A stretch of 35,887 bases of DNA from an uncultured Eubacteriales bacterium (GCA_902779185.1 CACZAM010000022.1:1-35887); one strand, 5' to 3'. Counted from the first letter of the stretch, positions 24,777-29,789 are shown. The notes: generated from the letters alone by a model not told the origin. Numbers and translations: made by a program.

Positions 24777-25336
24777 ATGCCTTTCATCCTCCCCTTCAGG
24801 ATGCCGCATGATCATCGATAATGTTCGTTCACTGGTGATGTGACGCTGTGCTTCGGGTAGCGACCCCTAACATTTTCACACCGCTTTCGCCGTGACCACA
24901 TGGGACTGATACCCACAACTTTCACCAAACTTCAGCATAAGTATCATTGGCGGTAAATTCTCAGACCATTACCCGAGTCTTTCTCTAGATACAGAGCTTT
25001 GGCTACTCGAACCTGTTTCTCGTGTTATATACGGTTTCCCGTTTTCAACTCCAGAGCGGTTGTTGGCTTTCCTGCTGTTTCATCATCCAGCCACGGATGA
25101 GGCATACAGGATTATTCTCCACCGGAGCGTCTATTGCCCGCCCCACGAGTACAGTAACTTTTATCTCACTATCGCACGGTGCCGCGACTTTTCTGTTGGC
25201 AGTTTCTGCCTTCCCGCATGTCATCGCTGGCATACGGCAGCTCCTCTCCCAAGGTATCCCTCAGGATGCTTACTGAGAAGTCCATCGCGCCTCGGCAGGT
25301 TGTAAAGCCTTCTGCACCGAGTTGGATCAAAAGCAT
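24777..25336 (-). ncRNA. Large (about 560 nt) structured non-coding RNA, ROOL/GOLLD-like candidate
   Basis: This gap inside the tRNA array holds no credible gene. Its ends pair: ATGCTTTT (25329-25336) with AAAGGCAT (24777-24784), 8 bp with one G-U. Inside, the minus strand has many hairpins, several with GNRA loops: ACGG-GAAA-CCGT, GC-GAAA-GC inside CACgGC..GCgGTG, CATCCT-GAAGGGG-AGGATG, CATCC-GTGGCT-GGATG. ROOL and GOLLD RNAs are known large ornate RNAs of 500-800 nt often placed among tRNA genes in Bacillota and phages. Length and location fit. I cannot check the family consensus, so the name is tentative. Confidence 0.55.
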
Positions 25337-25412
25337 GAGTCCAGACAGGAGTCGAACCTGCACTGAACGGATTCTCATTCCGATTCCTCTGCCAGAACTG
25401 GGATACTGGAGC
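25337..25412 (-). tRNA. tRNA with Leu anticodon (GAG), class I body, no encoded CCA
   Basis: Acceptor GCTCCAG/CTGGACT with one C-C mismatch, anticodon arm TCGGA-ATGAGAA-TCCGT (GAG, U33 present), T loop TTCGACT. The 3' end reads CTCATG rather than NCCA and runs straight into the closing stem of the large RNA. It lacks the long variable arm of real Leu tRNAs. Decayed or specialised. Confidence 0.65.
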
Positions 25413-25417
25413 ATAAT

Positions 25418-25493
25418 TGGAGCAGTAAACGGGGATCGAACCCGTGACCTTCGACTTGGCAAGCCGATATTCTGCCGACTGAACTATTACTGC
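25418..25493 (-). tRNA. tRNA-Gly(GCC)
   Basis: Acceptor GCAGTAA/TTACTGC, anticodon loop TTGCCAA, T loop TTCGATC, CCA encoded. Confidence 0.9.
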
Positions 25494-25494
25494 A

Positions 25495-25569
25495 TGGTAC
25501 ACGATGCAGGGTTTGAACCTGCGCCCTTCTGCTTGTAATGCAGCTACTCTCCCACTGAGTTAATCGTGT
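25495..25569 (-). tRNA. tRNA-Val(UAC)
   Basis: Acceptor ACACGAT/ATCGTGT, anticodon loop ATTACAA, T loop TTCAAAC, CCA encoded. Only 1 nt separates it from the Gly(GCC) gene. Confidence 0.9.
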
Positions 25570-25574
25570 ATAGG

Positions 25575-25650
25575 TGGAGCAGCATACGGGACTCCAACCC
25601 GTACCCCCAGTTTGGAAGACTGGTATGCTTGGCCATTACACCAATGCCAC
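25575..25650 (-). tRNA. tRNA-Gly(UCC) with altered elbow
   Basis: Acceptor GTGGCAT/ATGCTGC with G-U pairs, anticodon loop CTTCCAA, CCA encoded. The T loop is TTGGAGT (G56). The D loop AATGGCCAA offers G18-C19 if read with one extra base before G18, giving a swapped 19-56 pair as in Arg(ACG). Confidence 0.82.
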
Positions 25651-25655
25651 ACATT

Positions 25656-25710
25656 CCGGCTCATCGCTGAGCCGGTTGCTCGGTGTGCAGCAGTCGTCAC
25701 CACTGCACAC
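25656..25710 (-). other. Two hairpins between the HTH gene and the tRNA array
   Basis: CCGGCTCA/TGAGCCGG (25656-25675) and GTGTGCAG/CTGCACAC (about 25682-25710, overlapping the end of the HTH gene) are visible. There is no U-run, so they look like processing or stability elements, not terminators. Confidence 0.4.
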
Positions 25711-26014
25711 GAATGCCTGTTGTTACCGAGCTCTCAAAAGCTCCATCACCGTCTGCGGAGCTGTCGCCCTCGACCACGAGGATCTGGTCAACAGTGACTC
25801 CGAGTACGGCCGCAAGGATCACAAGGTTGTCGATCGATGGCATGCAGTCACCGTTCTGCCACTTGTAGATCGCCTGTGGGTTTGTGAAACCGAGGATCGT
25901 CTGGAGGTCTCTTACAGAGATGCCCGCAGCTACCCTGAGGTTCTTGATGTTCTGCCCTGTTGCTCTGAGGTCGATGACAGGGACTTTCATTACACCGACC
26001 GCTCTTACGTTCAC
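25697..26014 (-). CDS. Small HTH (XRE-type) regulator 1
   Basis: 105 aa from a GTG start with AGGAGG 8 nt upstream; the ATG nine codons in is less well placed. The helix-turn-helix spans about 20-75 (GQNIKNLRVAAGISVRDLQ, GFTNPQAIYKWQNGD, PSIDNLVILAAVLGV), a Cro/CI-like fold that binds operator DNA. The C-terminal 25 residues are acidic and poorly conserved against the paralogue at 28626-28934. It lies 50 nt after RtcB and 46 nt before the tRNA array, so RtcB, HTH and tRNAs probably share a transcript. The conserved sequences around the two unit promoters are natural operator candidates (inference). Confidence 0.82.
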   Translation of the reverse strand: MNVRAVGVMKVPVIDLRATGQNIKNLRVAAGISVRDLQTILGFTNPQAIYKWQNGDCMPSIDNLVILAAVLGVTVDQILVVEGDSSADGDGAFESSVTTGIRVQW

Positions 26015-26064
26015 TGTTGGTTCCTCCTCTTCCGGCCCTGCTTAGGCCGGAAAAGTTGACCGGC

Positions 26065-27264
26065 CTAGCTTGCCTTGTAATTGAAAATAGGTTTAAGAAC
26101 TTCTATAACGTCTACTGATTCTTCGATGACATCGATGATGTCTTCGAGTGATTTGTAAGCCATCGGGGCTTCGTCAAGCGTTGAAGGGTTAACAGTTGTT
26201 GTGTAGATGCCCTCCATCGCCTTTCTGTAATCTTCCATTTCGATCACATCTCTGGCTTTGGTTCTTGACATGATTCTTCCCGCTCCGTGAGGCGCAGAGA
26301 AGTTCCAGTCAGAATTTCCCTTGCCGTATGCGAGCACAGAACCGTCTCTCATGTTGATAGGGATAAGCACGAGCTCGCCCTTGTGGGCTGCGATGGCTCC
26401 CTTTCTGAGAATCATTTCGTCTGTGTCGATGTAGTTGTGGATCGTGTGGAACGCTTCCAGCGCCTCGAGACCTGTGTGCTCAAGGATGACTTCCGCCATC
26501 TTCTCACGGTTGATTCTTGCGAATCTCTGGCAGATCTCGACATCGTGCAGGTAGTCATCAAGGTGCTTGCCGTACAGGTAGCAGAGGTCGTCAGGTACTT
26601 CCGCGTCCTTCTTCTCCCATTTGAGAGCTTTGAGCGCAGTCTGTATCTCACTGTTTCTGCCTTCTGCCTTGAGCTTCTCAATGAGCTGCTCACGCTTTGC
26701 GAGGTACTCTGCCTTGCCGTGGTTAAGGTCAATGGCGAGATGCTGGTAGTATTCCGCTACCTGCTTGCCGAGGTTTCTTGAGCCTGAGTGGATGACCAGG
26801 TATTTTGTGCCGTCCGCAGCCGCGTCGATCTCGATGAAGTGGTTGCCTCCGCCGAGTGTGCCGAGAGACTTGTTGAGTCTTTTAGCTCCTTCAAGTTCTC
26901 TGTAGCATCTGAGCTCTGTGAGGTCGAACGGCCACATGACTTTCTCCCATGTGTCGAAACCTGAAGGGATGATATGGCATGCCTCGTCGAGCTTTTCAAA
27001 GTCGATATCCGCCTTGCCGAGCTTGACTGTGTACATACCGCAGCCGATGTCTACTCCGACTACGTTCGGAACTGCCTTGTCAGTGATCGTCATTGTTGTT
27101 CCGATCGTGCAGCCCTTTCCGGCGTGCACATCCGGCATGATCCTGATGCGGCTTCCTCTTGTCATCTCTGTGTCGCACATTCTTCTGATCTGCGCGACGG
27201 CCTCATCTTCTATTACCTTGGCAAAGCAGATCGCTGTGTTCACTTTGCCTTTGATTTCTAACAT
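26065..27264 (-). CDS. rtcB: RNA-splicing ligase RtcB
   Basis: 399 aa with AGGAGG 6 nt before the ATG. Family motifs are complete: MPDVHAGKGCTIGTT, VGVDIGCGM (metal-binding Asp and Cys), LGTLGGGNHFIE, HSGSRNLG, IHNYIDTDE, LRKGAIAAHKGE, and SAPHGAGR with the His that becomes guanylylated. RtcB joins RNA ends with 2',3'-cyclic phosphate or 3'-phosphate to 5'-OH ends, using GTP and Mn2+. These ends are made by many tRNA anticodon nucleases and toxins. Its position between two tRNA arrays and upstream of Ro-type proteins points to tRNA repair. It is preceded by a leader with a terminator/antiterminator arrangement. No archease gene is seen nearby. Confidence 0.95.
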   Translation of the reverse strand: MLEIKGKVNTAICFAKVIEDEAVAQIRRMCDTEMTRGSRIRIMPDVHAGKGCTIGTTMTITDKAVPNVVGVDIGCGMYTVKLGKADIDFEKLDEACHIIPSGFDTWEKVMWPFDLTELRCYRELEGAKRLNKSLGTLGGGNHFIEIDAAADGTKYLVIHSGSRNLGKQVAEYYQHLAIDLNHGKAEYLAKREQLIEKLKAEGRNSEIQTALKALKWEKKDAEVPDDLCYLYGKHLDDYLHDVEICQRFARINREKMAEVILEHTGLEALEAFHTIHNYIDTDEMILRKGAIAAHKGELVLIPINMRDGSVLAYGKGNSDWNFSAPHGAGRIMSRTKARDVIEMEDYRKAMEGIYTTTVNPSTLDEAPMAYKSLEDIIDVIEESVDVIEVLKPIFNYKAS

Positions 27265-27280
27265 TTTCTTTCCTCCTATG

Positions 27281-27320
27281 AAAAAAATCCGCCTGCCTCC
27301 TTCTTCTGAGACAAGCGGAT
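27281..27320 (-). terminator. Attenuator terminator before rtcB
   Basis: On the minus strand ATCCGCTTGTCTC pairs with GAGGCAGGCGGAT (13 bp, two G-U) and is followed by a T7 run, then the rtcB ribosome site. Its 5' arm (CTTGTCTCA) is perfectly complementary to TGAGACAAG of the leader (27383-27391), so the terminator and an antiterminator exclude each other. Confidence 0.75.
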
Positions 27321-27348
27321 CCGGATCTTCTATCTTAAATGCGCACGA

Positions 27349-27483
27349 TCAAATACCTATGCCATGCCGCACTCCAGTCTTTCTTGTCTCATATTTGCAC
27401 ACAAAACCACGTCCCATCAGGTCAATAACCTGCGGTTTCGATTCTGTATTCATGCTCTTCGGTGCAAATCTTAGATATAACAT
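27349..27483 (-). CDS. Leader ORF upstream of rtcB (possible leader peptide)
   Basis: 44 aa, ATG with AGAGGA about 11 nt upstream. The sequence includes QVIDLMGRGFVCKYETRKTG. A homologous 41-aa leader ORF precedes the HTH gene of unit 2 (IIDMEHGFVCKYEIRDT). The DNA encoding GFVCKYE is conserved almost base for base between the two. It may therefore be selected as RNA and peptide, or as RNA alone. A hairpin (CAGGT/ACCTG, 27418-27432) lies inside it, and the antiterminator arm is within the YETR codons. Suggested role: translation- or RNA-dependent attenuation of rtcB. Confidence 0.5.
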   Translation of the reverse strand: MLYLRFAPKSMNTESKPQVIDLMGRGFVCKYETRKTGVRHGIGI

Positions 27484-27546
27484 TTGTTGTTTTTTCCTCT
27501 TTCTGTTTTTTGTTGATGTTTTGTTGGCTGCCGGCTTCCCGGCTCA

Positions 27547-27629
27547 GTCACAAGGAGGGACCCGTTTGCGGGAGGACTACCTGTAAGGATTGCCCGTAGG
27601 GAGGATTCCTTACATGGATTCCTTATGAC
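27547..27629 (-). promoter_or_regulatory. Branched RNA structure in the rtcB leader
   Basis: On the minus strand the outer stem GTCATAAGGA/TCCTTGTGAC encloses the hairpin TGTAAGGA/TCCTTACA and the hairpin CCCG-CAAA-CGGG. It starts about 17 nt downstream of the -10 box, so it is near the 5' end of the transcript. The outer arms match the inter-tRNA hairpins at 24480 and 28191. Confidence 0.6.
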
Positions 27630-27645
27630 ACTTTTTCCGAGGATG

Positions 27646-27674
27646 AATATATCACATCTGTCAACAGCTGTCTA
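27646..27674 (-). promoter_or_regulatory. Promoter of the rtcB unit
   Basis: -35 TAGACA (27669-27674) and -10 TATATT (27646-27651) with a 17-nt spacer. The spacer contains TTGACA and TGTGA. The surrounding bases (AATTAAACTAC upstream, GTTGAATAGACAG) are the same as at the promoter of unit 2 (29193-29221). TTGAATAGACA followed by TTGACA could be a direct-repeat operator for the HTH proteins. Confidence 0.7.
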
Positions 27675-27700
27675 TTCAACCCGTAGTTTAATTATCTGAA

Positions 27701-27779
27701 TGGTAGTGAAGGCTGGACTTGAACCAGCGACAGACACGGCTTATAAGGCCGCCGCTCTAACCGACTGAGCTACTTCACT
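27701..27779 (-). tRNA. tRNA-Ile(UAU)
   Basis: Acceptor AGTGAAG/CTTCACT, anticodon loop CTTATAA, T loop TTCAAGT, CCA encoded. UAU anticodons are rare in bacteria, which usually read AUA with a lysidine-modified CAU tRNA. Confidence 0.88.
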
Positions 27780-27783
27780 ATGT

Positions 27784-27859
27784 TGGTGGTAAGAGCTGGC
27801 ATTGAACCAGCGGCCTTCCGGGCTTCAACCGAACGCTCTACCATCTGAGCTACCTTACC
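27784..27859 (-). tRNA. tRNA-Phe(GAA)
   Basis: Acceptor GGTAAGG/TCTTACC, anticodon loop TTGAAGC (G37, C38 unusual for Phe), T loop TTCAATG, CCA encoded. Confidence 0.88.
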
Positions 27860-27863
27860 ATAT

Positions 27864-27940
27864 TGGAGAGCACGGCTGGATTCGAACCAGCGAACAACAG
27901 GGTTGCAGCCTGCCTCCTTAGGCCACTTGGAAACGTGCTC
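27864..27940 (-). tRNA. tRNA-Cys(GCA)
   Basis: Acceptor GAGCACG/CGTGCTC, anticodon loop CTGCAAC, T loop TTCGAAT, CCA encoded. Confidence 0.88.
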
Positions 27941-27945
27941 ATAGT

Positions 27946-28021
27946 TGGGAGAACCAGCAGGATTCGAACCTGCACATGCCGGAGCCACAATCCGGTGCTC
28001 TTCCGTTAAGCTATGATCCCC
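27946..28021 (-). tRNA. tRNA-His(GUG)
   Basis: Anticodon loop TTGTGGC, T loop TTCGAAT, C73 with an encoded G-1 opposite (5' GGGGATCA), the His identity feature. The acceptor stem is rich in G-U pairs. CCA encoded. Confidence 0.88.
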
Positions 28022-28026
28022 ATAAA

Positions 28027-28102
28027 TGGTGATCCCCGCGGGACTTGAACCCGGCATTTCCAGATTGAGAGTCTGGTGTCCTTCCCTTTAGACGAGGGGA
28101 CC
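28027..28102 (-). tRNA. tRNA-Glu(CUC)
   Basis: Acceptor GGTCCCC/GGGGATC, anticodon loop CTCTCAA, T loop TTCAAGT, CCA encoded. Confidence 0.88.
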
Positions 28103-28106
28103 ATAT

Positions 28107-28183
28107 TGGTGCGCATTCGTGGATTTGAACCACGGGCCGCCCGCGTATCAGACGGGTACTCTACACCGCTGAGTTAAATGCGC
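28107..28183 (-). tRNA. tRNA-Ile(GAU)
   Basis: Acceptor GCGCATT/AATGCGC, anticodon loop CTGATAC, T loop TTCAAAT, CCA encoded. Confidence 0.9.
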
Positions 28184-28190
28184 ATATGTG

Positions 28191-28214
28191 TCACAAGGAG
28201 GATTCCCTATGACG
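28191..28214 (-). repeat. Inter-tRNA hairpin, GTCATAGGG type
   Basis: GTCATAGGG/CCTTGTGAC forms a 9-bp stem with two G-U pairs between the Ile and Trp tRNAs, homologous to the hairpin at 24480-24503. Confidence 0.5.
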
Positions 28215-28216
28215 AT

Positions 28217-28292
28217 TGGCACCCCGAGAAAGATTTGAACTCTCATCTTGCGGTTTTGGAGACCGTTGTTCTTGCCGTTGAACTATCGAGGC
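28217..28292 (-). tRNA. tRNA-Trp(CCA)
   Basis: Anticodon loop CTCCAAA, acceptor GCCTCGA/TCGGGGT, T loop TTCAAAT, CCA encoded. Confidence 0.88.
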
Positions 28293-28295
28293 ACA

Positions 28296-28384
28296 TGGAG
28301 GAGAGAGTGGGATTCGAACCCACGGAGCATTTCGCCCTTCGGTTTTCGGGACCGACGCCTTTAGCCGGACTCGGCCATCTCCCC
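28296..28384 (-). tRNA. tRNA-Ser(CGA) with C33
   Basis: Long variable arm, acceptor GGGGAGA/TCTCTCC, T loop TTCGAAT, CCA encoded. The anticodon loop CCCGAAA has C at position 33 where CTCGAAA is expected. Confidence 0.85.
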
Positions 28385-28388
28385 AAAT

Positions 28389-28463
28389 TGGCGGTTCGTA
28401 CGGGAGTTGAACCCGTCACTCCCGGCTGACAACCGGGTATATTTGCCGATATACTAACGAACC
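28389..28463 (-). tRNA. tRNA-Asp(GUC)
   Basis: Acceptor GGTTCGT/ACGAACC, anticodon loop TTGTCAG, T loop TTCAACT, CCA encoded. Confidence 0.9.
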
Positions 28464-28467
28464 AAAT

Positions 28468-28542
28468 TGGTAACCCCTGTAAGACTTGAACTTACACCTC
28501 CGGAATCAGAATCCGGCATCCTTCCATTTAGACGAAAGGGCT
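28468..28542 (-). tRNA. tRNA-Gln(CUG)
   Basis: Acceptor AGCCCTT/AGGGGTT, anticodon loop TTCTGAT, T loop TTCAAGT, CCA encoded. Confidence 0.88.
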
Positions 28543-28545
28543 ATA

Positions 28546-28621
28546 TGGTGATCTCCGCGGGACTTGAACCCAGCATTTCGGGAGTGAAGGTCCCGTGTCC
28601 TACCCCTTAGACGAGGAGACC
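28546..28621 (-). tRNA. tRNA-Glu(UUC) with C33
   Basis: Acceptor GGTCTCC/GGAGATC, T loop TTCAAGT, CCA encoded. The anticodon loop CCTTCAC has C33 (usual CTTTCAC), and the outermost T-stem pair is C-C. Its 5' end lies only 4 nt after the stop codon of the HTH gene, so it must be cut out of an mRNA-tRNA transcript. Confidence 0.85.
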
Positions 28622-28625
28622 ATAT

Positions 28626-28934
28626 TTATGAAAGCATTAGCGGGCAGATGTCAGGATCCTCATAGTCTTCGTGATCCTCTTCATCTATTCCCTCGAGGAC
28701 GATGATCTCATCGATAGTCACGCCCAGGATCGCTGCCAGAACGATAAAGTTATCTACGGACGGCAGACTCACGCCGTTCTGCCAGTTATAGATTGCCTGC
28801 GGGCTTGTGAATCCGAACATCACCTGCAGCTCTCTCACGGAGATTCCCACTTCCTTACGCATTCTTGTAATGTTCTGCCCTGTTTTCTTAAGATCGATCG
28901 CCGGCAGCCTGCCGCCGCTCATCGCAAATTTCAT
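28626..28934 (-). CDS. Small HTH (XRE-type) regulator 2
   Basis: 102 aa with GGAGG 6 nt before the ATG. Same architecture as the HTH protein at 25697-26014: a HTH from about 20 to 75 (GQNITRMRKEVGISVRELQ, GFTSPQAIYNWQNGV, PSVDNFIVLAAILGV) and an acidic tail (EGIDEEDHEDYEDPD). It follows its own leader and terminator and precedes 11 tRNA genes without a gap. Its likely role is repression or autoregulation of the cassette through the two matching promoter regions (inference). An acidic tail on such a small regulator could mediate contacts or degradation. Confidence 0.82.
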   Translation of the reverse strand: MKFAMSGGRLPAIDLKKTGQNITRMRKEVGISVRELQVMFGFTSPQAIYNWQNGVSLPSVDNFIVLAAILGVTIDEIIVLEGIDEEDHEDYEDPDICPLMLS

Positions 28935-28947
28935 TTCATCCTCCTAC

Positions 28948-28986
28948 TAAAAAAATCCGCTTATCCCGTATATGAGATAAGCGGAT
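28948..28986 (-). terminator. Attenuator terminator before HTH regulator 2
   Basis: ATCCGCTTATC/GATAAGCGGAT (11 bp perfect) is followed on the minus strand by T7 and then the ribosome site. The 12 nt of its 5' side (CTTATCTCATAT on the RNA) are the exact complement of ATATGAGATAAG in the leader (29041-29052), giving an alternative antiterminator. Confidence 0.75.
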
Positions 28987-29012
28987 ATCAAGTCGTTTCA
29001 TATGATACGGCA

Positions 29013-29138
29013 TCAACTCTTCTGCCGCACCCTTGTATCTCTTATCTCATATTTGCACACGAAACCATGTTCCATATCGATGATATGGAAATCCTTTTCG
29101 ATCCAGTTGTTCAGTGAGCATATGAGTCTGTAAGTCAT
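29013..29138 (-). CDS. Leader ORF upstream of HTH regulator 2 (possible leader peptide)
   Basis: 41 aa with AAAGGA about 11 nt before the ATG. The end (IIDMEHGFVCKYEIRDTRVR) is homologous to the rtcB leader ORF. A strong hairpin TTCCATATC/GATATGGAA (29070-29090) occupies the same codons (FHIIDME) as the weaker hairpin in the rtcB leader. Different bases with preserved pairing argue for an RNA function. No other gene was seen between 28987 and 29267. Confidence 0.5.
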   Translation of the reverse strand: MTYRLICSLNNWIEKDFHIIDMEHGFVCKYEIRDTRVRQKS

Positions 29139-29192
29139 CGTTTCTTTTTCCTTTCCGGCCTTATGATGTATGTCGGCCTCTTTCCGTGATTC

Positions 29193-29221
29193 AATATATC
29201 ACACGTGTCAAGCCCTGTCTA
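29193..29221 (-). promoter_or_regulatory. Promoter of the HTH2-tRNA unit
   Basis: -35 TAGACA (29216-29221), 17-nt spacer, -10 TATATT (29193-29198). It shares AATTAAACTAC, GTTGAATAGACAG, TTGACA and TGTGATATATT with the rtcB-unit promoter at 27646-27674. Confidence 0.7.
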
Positions 29222-29267
29222 TTCAACTTGTAGTTTAATTTTTGTGAGCCGCAGTTTTTCAGTCTTT

Positions 29268-29789
29268 TCAGAGATTCCAGGTTCCCCTTCCTTCGCGGGC
29301 GAAGAAGAGATAGCCGATCAGATCTTTCTGATATGGGATGAATCTTCCGTCATCGATCATCGCTTCGATCTCCTCCCTGCTCGCCCATCTAGCGTCAGCA
29401 ACTTCCTCTGTCTGGAGCTGCAGATCCTCAGGCGATAAATCCATCTCAATTGTATAAAAATCGTCGAAACCGTCCGAAAAGTTGACACTGATAACAGGTC
29501 TTCTGTCGCTGAAATCGATGCTGAGTCCGAGCTCCTCAGCTGTCTCGCGCTCAGCAGCCATCCGGCTGGTATCTCCGGCGCTCGCTCCTCCGCCTACGCT
29601 TATGTCCCAGTACGAAGGCCAGCGGGCTATGTCGTCCGCTCTTTTCTGTATAAGCATTTCGCCCTTGCTGTTGAAGATACAAACATGGACCACCATCCTG
29701 TATGTGCCTTCTTCAAGCGGTTCTCCGCGCCTTGCGGTCTTTCCCGTCAGCTCGCGGTCAACATTATAAAGATCTATGATCTCAGCCAT
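29268..29789 (-). CDS. Nudix hydrolase
   Basis: 173 aa, AAGGA before the ATG. It resembles the IDI/YfcD-like branch (LTGKTARRGE; VCIFNSKGEMLIQKRAD; WPSYWDISVGGGA). The Nudix box is G-x5-D-x7-RETAEELG, with Asp replacing the first canonical Glu. Such enzymes hydrolyse nucleoside diphosphates linked to another group; the substrate is unknown. It lies about 75 nt after the AlkZ-related gene. The end of this gene borders the promoter of the RNA cassette, so it is probably the last gene of the preceding transcript. Confidence 0.82.
   Translation of the reverse strand: MAEIIDLYNVDRELTGKTARRGEPLEEGTYRMVVHVCIFNSKGEMLIQKRADDIARWPSYWDISVGGGASAGDTSRMAAERETAEELGLSIDFSDRRPVISVNFSDGFDDFYTIEMDLSPEDLQLQTEEVADARWASREEIEAMIDDGRFIPYQKDLIGYLFFAREGRGTWNL

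Noticed and set aside
25022-25276. Plus- and minus-strand frames of 60-85 codons in the gap of the tRNA array
   Set aside because: Both strands are open at the same place, with no convincing ribosome site and strong RNA hairpins throughout, so non-coding RNA explains it better.
24777-25336. Group I intron, RNase P RNA or tmRNA as identity of the large RNA
   Set aside because: None of the conserved core signatures of these RNAs could be found; location and size fit ROOL/GOLLD better, though unproven.
23726-28621. Prophage or phage-derived tRNA cluster
   Set aside because: Arrays like this occur in phages, but no phage structural, replication or lysis gene or integrase lies in the window.
18553-28621. 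CRISPR array suggested by regularly spaced repeats
   Set aside because: The regular spacing comes from tRNA T arms; there are no identical direct repeats with unique spacers and no cas genes.
27281-29138. T-box riboswitch for the two leaders
   Set aside because: There is no specifier loop or AGGGTGGNACCGCG-type antiterminator bulge. The leaders are different, although they may still respond to translation.
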